Below, one piece after another: positions 21,001 through 21,344 of a DNA stretch of 21,344 bases. The DNA lies in contig JASJBO010000028.1 in assembly GCA_030066475.1 (NCBI GenBank), forward strand, positions 1-21,344. The letters are read 5' to 3'. Source of the stretch: Myxococcota bacterium. Lineage in GTDB: Bacteria; Myxococcota_A; UBA9160; PR03. A model generated the notes under the pieces. That model searched no databases. It saw only the letters and a list, made by a program, of their open reading frames with translations, and was not told where the DNA came from. The position numbers and the translations under genes are program-made. Numbering within the stretch: the stretch's first letter is position 1; every line of letters begins with the position of its first letter.

Positions 21001-21344
21001 GCGTTCCGGCCACCCGCGTGGTGCCGTCGGCGGGCGTCATCGAGGTGATCGCGGGCGGTGCATCGCCGACCACGGCTGCCGACAGCGTGGCGCTGTCCTC
21101 CTGCCCGCGGCGGTCGCGCGCCCTCGCGACCAGGTCGAGCACACCACCCGGCAGCGTCGACACCGCCGGCACCGTGAGGTCGAACACGGCGATGCCCGTC
21201 TGCGGCACCAAGACGAAGCTCTGCCCGGCCGCCTCGAGCTCGATCTCGGTGGTCGCCACGTCGTCGATCGCGGCGACCGTCACCATGATCGCCGCGCCCT
21301 CGACGAGCGGCCCGGTCGGCGAGGTCTCGATCGAGAGCAGCTGC
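9068..21344 (-). CDS. Giant modular repeat protein: Ig-like, Big_5, LamG, then six TSP3 + glycine-rich modules (5' end outside window)
   Basis: At least 4,091 codons, stopping with TAG at 9068-9070. The frame stays open to the window edge, and the residues before the first ATG (21286) continue an Ig-like repeat (SPTGPLVEGAAI), so that ATG is internal. N- to C-terminal order: six visible Ig-like repeats of about 103-107 aa, two Big_5-type domains, a LamG domain, a discoidin-like linker, then six modules of 434-473 aa, each an Asp-rich calcium-loop block plus a glycine-rich block. The protein is probably secreted and calcium-binding; any signal peptide lies outside the window. The C-terminus (PVGFFGPAP) shows no CTERM, LPXTG, autotransporter barrel or type IX sorting domain. 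No catalytic domain is visible. Likely role: very large surface or matrix/adhesion protein, inferred from architecture only. Confidence 0.95.
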   Translation of the reverse strand, partial: QLLSIETSPTGPLVEGAAIMVTVAAIDDVATTEIELEAAGQSFVLVPQTGIAVFDLTVPAVSTLPGGVLDLVARARDRRGQEDSATLSAAVVGDAPPAITSMTPADGTTRVAGTLLVVDVTATDDLGIGGIASVTFDASGEALASPVNLVDTVPPYQLALTLLSDLSGAATPEVRVSAVARDVVGQTTAAAVRTYPVVENLAPAVSFSSPADGALVETGSSVTLSIRADDDAQQDSLGVTEIRFAASGAVVATGSQAVFPSRDLAVRSFSLPIPATTPIGGTITVDAVARDALGNEGTAQLTLNVGDGVPPSVAIQEPAVGTEVVPGSDVAVRISASDATPISSIRLVASGAAALDETAVISPPLPAAERTFTVSVPASASGNATLVLTASATDAGGNTGQSEVVVLGVADVVGPQVSVRTQTGPTEVEPGETVTLVVNASDAVGVSELGFDLTGLGDATATAPIVPARTSIARTFPFQVPAAAALGDTAIVVGRAADAAGNEALSAGLTLTVADTTSPSVALLDPAPGTMLLAGTTVPVSVEASDNFEVAELELIVGGAFALQDLYAVTPPAPIAAHTFQLAVPADAPEGGQVLVTVRARDASGREGATPVVSLQIADTTPPQVASVDPADGSVDVDVRPTIRVTFSEPIDAATLDAQSFTLAPDGSAPVPALIAVAGDSRSATLLPDADLALGTLMRVALTGAVRDPSGNALAAPFASTFTTRLPDTTGPALVEFMPADGASDVSVAPVIRVVFDEALDPASVGPTALTLFEVTGGGDVALGGDVGLDPDDARVLTLTPLANLDFGVSYAAVLEGTPRDAAGNAITDADGQAFSAIRHEWSTGSIALVEPVDGQRFVEGESFLARVDSAQREDVEAVRFYGSGQPLADAGAASRFALDFDGINDRVTISRDLSPQVTQGAITLEAWVKVQAVATDVHSQTRAPIVAKGIGGQWEYALYVLDGLSAQINVWTCGGAGHASADGGTLTIGQWHHVAGTYQEDGATRIYVDGELVGERFSQSSTGACNGTRPILLGSREDGQYLDAVIDDVRVWNVERTPEAVRTSRSLSLTGGEPGLIAHWKLDEGTGTQVVDAVNGTTGGLGPNSGAYPTWVASDAPVFGASAIAAPDPDALGGPWADWVQIAPADVGAGDPADALEAPDGFGHGGGSPLVAVFRDNRASAGAGGDLVLHAAQPTPEGAFSVEVSADGTEFVAIAPLANDADLRFSYDLDAVGLAQASHVRITSDGSLSVDAVEALHSIAIDRALSVGAVVTTPSGRVAVSDAVVEVFRAEGDADLDGIDNATERSIGSDPFTFDSDLDFDADGLTNRIEVLLGTDVFAPDTDGDGLLDSEEDANANGSVDAGETDPRTADTDGDGLADGAELAAGLNPLFDDAAEDPDGDTIPNEREIEYGSDPFVANGPLVVANGESLTLAGVNVHSQIVVEDGGTIRGSGSEPLVLISDGDLEVAGRIDVAGGNGAPGNPNSASPAPGGSPVAGGADGGAGGAGNQVGSAGQGSGAGEGSNFVSGLGGGGGGGGHGAPGVYGDPNNSNRADGGPAYGDAVLSTLTGGSGGGGGAGGSSAFVAGVSTSASGGGGGAGGGALRVEARGRLLLETTGVITADGGRGGLGARGLTSSNSSRFGGGGAGGSGGSIFLVAQEIDNRGTVTALGGAGVNGTFGTNHYRGGAGAVGRIRVDAPVIQVDGAVASNVAFSLSTTPPVGYLGDDDADLDGLTNEQERSIGTNRFVGDTDGDGLQDGEEVRILPDGSVEPILDPLRADANGDSDGDGLGNAEEVRLGTDPLVPDADLDFDGDGLDNATELRLGTDVDDPDTDADGLCDGPVPTADCAAGEDLDADGVVGAGETDPLVTDSDGDAIVDGLDALPLDPSNGTPVDLVVASGETVVLEGRHVFASIDVQAGGTVRGAGDRPLELVALGDIAIAGAVDVRGRNGFAATDQAFLGGAGGAGVAGGGAGGLGGAGNGIGSDGEGPGGGTGSRLRSSLGGGGGGAGYGAPGRYGDPNNSDRADGGPAYGDIFLSVLRGGSGGGGAAGGSASFVPGVSTSAGGGGGGAGGGAVRIEAGGRLFVDTTGVVTADGGRGGQGIRGLTSSNSSRYGGGGGGGSGGSIFLVAAELDNRGTVTAVGGAGVRGPYGSNHYQGGTGGVGRIRVDAPELQLDGVPASNVAFSLSTSPAVAYLGDDDPDADGLTNEQERSIGTNRFALDSDGDGVADGDEVRVEADGSIVFVLNPLLADASGDNDGDGLSNAQEVGLGTDPNLADADQDFDGDGLDNATELLLQTAIDDPDSDADGLCDGPASPGTCAVGEDLDADGSVGFGETDPLVADSDGDTILDGADALPLDPANGTPVDLVVASGETLVLEGRHVYASIDVQAGGVVRGAGDRPLELVAVGDVSIAGRVDVAGGHAGHANEQSFLGGQAGVAVAGGGAGGLGGGGNLVGNDGRGAGAGEGSRLVSSLGGAGGGGGYGAPGGIGNPNNSNRADGGPANGDVFLSVLVGGSGGGGASGGSSAFLPGVSTGAGGGGGGAGGGAVRIEAGGTLTIETTGVVTADGGRGGRGARGLTSSNSSRYGGGGGGGSGGAIFLVASEVDNQGTVTAVGGAGERGPFGSNHYLGGTGGVGRIRVDAPSLLVDGAPASNVSFALTTAPPVAYLGDDDADADGLTNEQERSIGTVRFGADSDLDGLLDGEEVRVEPDGSITFILNPLVPDAAGDNDGDGLTNAEEVRLGTDPNTADADQDFDGDGLDNLTEGLLGTDVNDPDGDADGLCDGPASVGACVGGEDLNANGVVDAGETDPMVADSDGDAIPDGLDALPLDPSNGTPVDLVVLDGETLVLEGRKVFASIDVQAGGRIRGSGTRPLELIALGDVTIAGSVDVAGGNGGSATEQAFEGGRAGLAVAGGAAGGPGAPGLNLGNDGQGSGGGSGSRLVSSLGGAGGGGGYGSPGLYGSPNNSNRADGGPAYGDVFLTDLRGGSGGGGAAGGSAGFVPGVSTNAGGGGGGAGGGALRIEAQGRLLVETTGVLTANGGRGGQGTRGLTGTGSSRYGGGGGGGSGGAIFLVAAEIDNRGTVTAMGGLGRTGPFGSNHYRGGDGGVGRIRVDAPLLLLDGALASNVAFSLSTTPAAAYLGDDDPDSDGLTNEQERSIGTNRFASDSDGDGLLDGQEVVFVGDTPFFLLDPLVADAAGDDDGDGLSNAQEVALGSDPSTPDADADFDGDGLDNATELLLGTSIDTADSDGDGLCDGPASVGGCLAGEDLDADGTRDPGETDALVADSDGDALLDGVDPLPLDPSNGTPVALVVLAGETLVLEGRHVFGSIEVQDGGTLRGAGERPLELIAHGDVTIAGTLDVKGRNGTSAVEQAFQGGSGGVAVAGGGAGGLGGAGNQIANDGRGPGGGRGSRSVSSLGGAGGGGGFGSAGGYGGPNNSNRADGGPIYGDIFLTTLQGGSGGGGAAGGSASFLPGVSTNAGGGGGGAGGGALYLEAGGVLRIETSGLVTADGGRGGQGARGVTGSNSSGYGGGGGGGSGGAIFLVASELDNHGTVTALGGAGVRGPFGSNHYRGGDGGVGRIRVDAPLLLVDGAPVSTVAFGQSTSPAVVYFGEDDADLDGLTHEQERALGTNRYLSDTDGDGLLDGDEVVFVGETALALLDPLAPDASGDLDGDGLDNGQELRLGTDPNLADATLDLDGDGLDAATESLLGTLIGNPDSDGDGLCDGPATVAGCVGGEDFDANGLVDPGESDPLVADSDADAIFDGLDALPLDPSNGTPVDLVVFAGETVTLEGRHVFASVVVEDGGTVRGVGDRPLELVALGDVTISGSVDVGGGNGGAATDQAVVGGAAGVGVAGGGQGGIGGPGNRVGGDGFGPGGGEGGFSISSLGSSGAGAGYASAGNDGQPNNSSRALGGTSYGAIDLMPFEGGSGAGGAAGGDAYFRPSVSTNSAGGGGGAGGGAVRIESGGLLLIETTGLITADGGRGGQGIRGTTSGGSARYGGGGGGGSGGAIWLLAPQVDLRGSVRAEGGAGVRGSYGSNHYRGGDGSDGRIRVDAGTLLLDGVTATSGAFAPSTLPPVGFFGPAP
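9083..10498 (-). repeat. Module 6: TSP3 + glycine-rich, 1416 nt, C-terminal
   Basis: Keeps the length and CX8C pair (codons at 10157 and 10130) but has drifted most: PNNSSRALGGTSYG replaces the ADGGP anchor, and SGGSARYGG replaces SSNSSRYGG. It ends GFFG at the module boundary and the protein stops four codons later. Confidence 0.9.
10499..11914 (-). repeat. Module 5: TSP3 + glycine-rich, 1416 nt
   Basis: One codon shorter than modules 2-4; the missing codon lies in the first part of the Asp-rich block, between 11546 and 11912. The CX8C codons are at 11573 and 11546. The anchor is PNNSNRADGGPIYG, and the end reads YFGEDD instead of YLGDDD. Confidence 0.92.
11915..13333 (-). repeat. Module 4: TSP3 + glycine-rich, 1419 nt
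   Basis: Same layout. Differences are GTGSSRYGG in place of SSNSSRYGG and GGLGRTGPFGSNHYRGG in the last third. The CX8C codons lie at about 12989 and 12962. Confidence 0.92.
13334..14752 (-). repeat. Module 3: TSP3 + glycine-rich, 1419 nt
   Basis: Same layout and length as module 2. The CX8C codons lie at about 14408 and 14381, and the anchor is PNNSNRADGGPANG. The glycine-rich core repeats TSSNSSRYGGGGGGGSGG almost unchanged from module 2. Confidence 0.92.
14753..16171 (-). repeat. Module 2: TSP3 + glycine-rich, 1419 nt
   Basis: Opens with DDDADLDGLTNEQERSIG and has about seven Asp-rich loops, a CX8C pair (codons at 15827 and 15800), a hydrophobic rung region (DLVVASGETVVLEG) beginning near 15670, then the glycine-rich block with PNNSDRADGGPAYG and TSSNSSRYGGGGGGGSGG. 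Confidence 0.92.
16172..17473 (-). repeat. Module 1: short Asp-rich block + glycine-rich block (about 434 aa)
   Basis: Starts at DADLDGIDNATERSIG with about six calcium loops (e.g. DTDGDGLLDSEE, DTDGDGLADGAE) and lacks the Cys pair of later modules, making it about 39 codons shorter. The glycine-rich part carries the anchor PNNSNRADGGPAYG and ends GRIRVDAP near 16260. With module 6 it is the most divergent of the six. Confidence 0.9.
17474..18000 (-). other. Discoidin-like linker domain
   Basis: A stretch of about 175 aa between LamG and the first Asp-rich block, containing DLVLHAAQ, GAFSVEVSADGTEFVAI and FSYDLDAVG. It matches the 'F.V.VS.DG..F......... DLDAV' layout seen in surface proteins next to TSP3 repeats. 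Known relatives are sugar- or matrix-associated, but no ligand can be assigned. Confidence 0.5.
18010..18665 (-). other. LamG / concanavalin A-like domain
   Basis: The domain has FALDFDGINDRVTI, then ITLEAWVK, then WHHVAGTYQ, RIYVDGELVG, IDDVRVWNVERT and AHWKLDEGTG. These are the ordered signatures of LamG_3 jelly-roll domains, which bind carbohydrate or protein ligands. Two cysteines (in WTCGG and GACNG) could form the usual internal disulfide. It is the only recognisable binding-type domain in the visible protein. Confidence 0.88.
18820..19480 (-). other. Two Big_5-type Ig-like domains
   Basis: Two copies start with TTPPQVASVDPADGS and TTGPALVEFMPADGAS and carry the signature '(I/V)RV(T/V)F(S/D)E(P/A)(I/L)D' (TIRVTFSEPID, VIRVVFDEALD), then L-T-P...L...Y/T.V.L.G..RD..GNA. 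That is the Big_5 (PF13205) layout, common in large secreted bacterial proteins. The boundary between copies is near 19160. Confidence 0.8.
19480..21344 (-). other. Array of six Ig-like repeats (first one cut by window edge)
   Basis: Each repeat runs about 103-107 aa, with approximate boundaries near 21060, 20740, 20420, 20105, 19795 and 19480. The pattern is 'PP.V....P..G..V..G..V.V.V.A.D...V....L.A.G', then a central 'F.V.VPA' strand, then 'V.A.D..GN'. Examples of the repeated end are ARDALGNEG, ATDAGGNTG and AADAAGNEA. This is typical of bacterial Ig-like (Big-type) domains in adhesins, which act as stalks. Confidence 0.8.

Overview
The window is one stretch of very G+C-rich bacterial chromosome (roughly 70% by eye), densely coded, with short intergenic gaps and G/C-ending codons. 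I see no RNA gene, CRISPR array, insertion sequence or phage gene. Gene content suggests a Gram-negative 'deltaproteobacterial' lineage in the broad sense (Myxococcota-like): thrombospondin-type-3 and Ig-like giant surface protein, a secreted S1 protease with an Arg-rich CTERM-like tail, CoA-transferase and crotonase genes, and a type I isopentenyl-diphosphate isomerase. The lineage is inferred from style and gene families and is not proven.

Region 1 (1-4570, + strand) holds the C-terminal end of an unidentified gene, a GT39/PMT_2-type membrane glycosyltransferase, idi, an unrecognised membrane-anchored protein of 555 aa, and a small conserved-looking membrane-associated protein. The first four are tightly spaced and probably co-transcribed. 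Idi could feed polyprenyl carrier synthesis, and GT39-type enzymes use polyprenyl-phosphate-sugar donors.

Region 2 (4571-5837) contains a 47-aa CxxC...SHGxCPxC zinc-ribbon-like gene, easily missed because of its length. A convergent gene encodes a secreted trypsin-fold serine protease that starts with TTG behind a consensus Shine-Dalgarno sequence.

Region 3 (5838-9027, + strand) is a translationally coupled operon of a crotonase-fold protein, a CaiB/BaiF class III CoA-transferase and an MFS_1_like transporter. This looks like uptake and CoA-dependent processing of an organic acid. The crotonase lacks both canonical catalytic glutamates, and the transporter probably starts at a CTG inside CTGA.

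Region 4 (9068-21344, - strand) is one giant reading frame of at least 4,091 codons whose 5' end lies outside the window. From the N-terminal side it has six visible Ig-like repeats, two Big_5-type domains, a LamG domain, a discoidin-like linker, and then six modules, each an Asp-rich calcium-loop (TSP3) block followed by a glycine-rich block. Modules 2-6 have near-exact lengths of 1419, 1419, 1419, 1416 and 1416 nt, although their sequences have diverged. The protein stops exactly at a module boundary with no sorting tail. This modular giant is the most striking item in the window.
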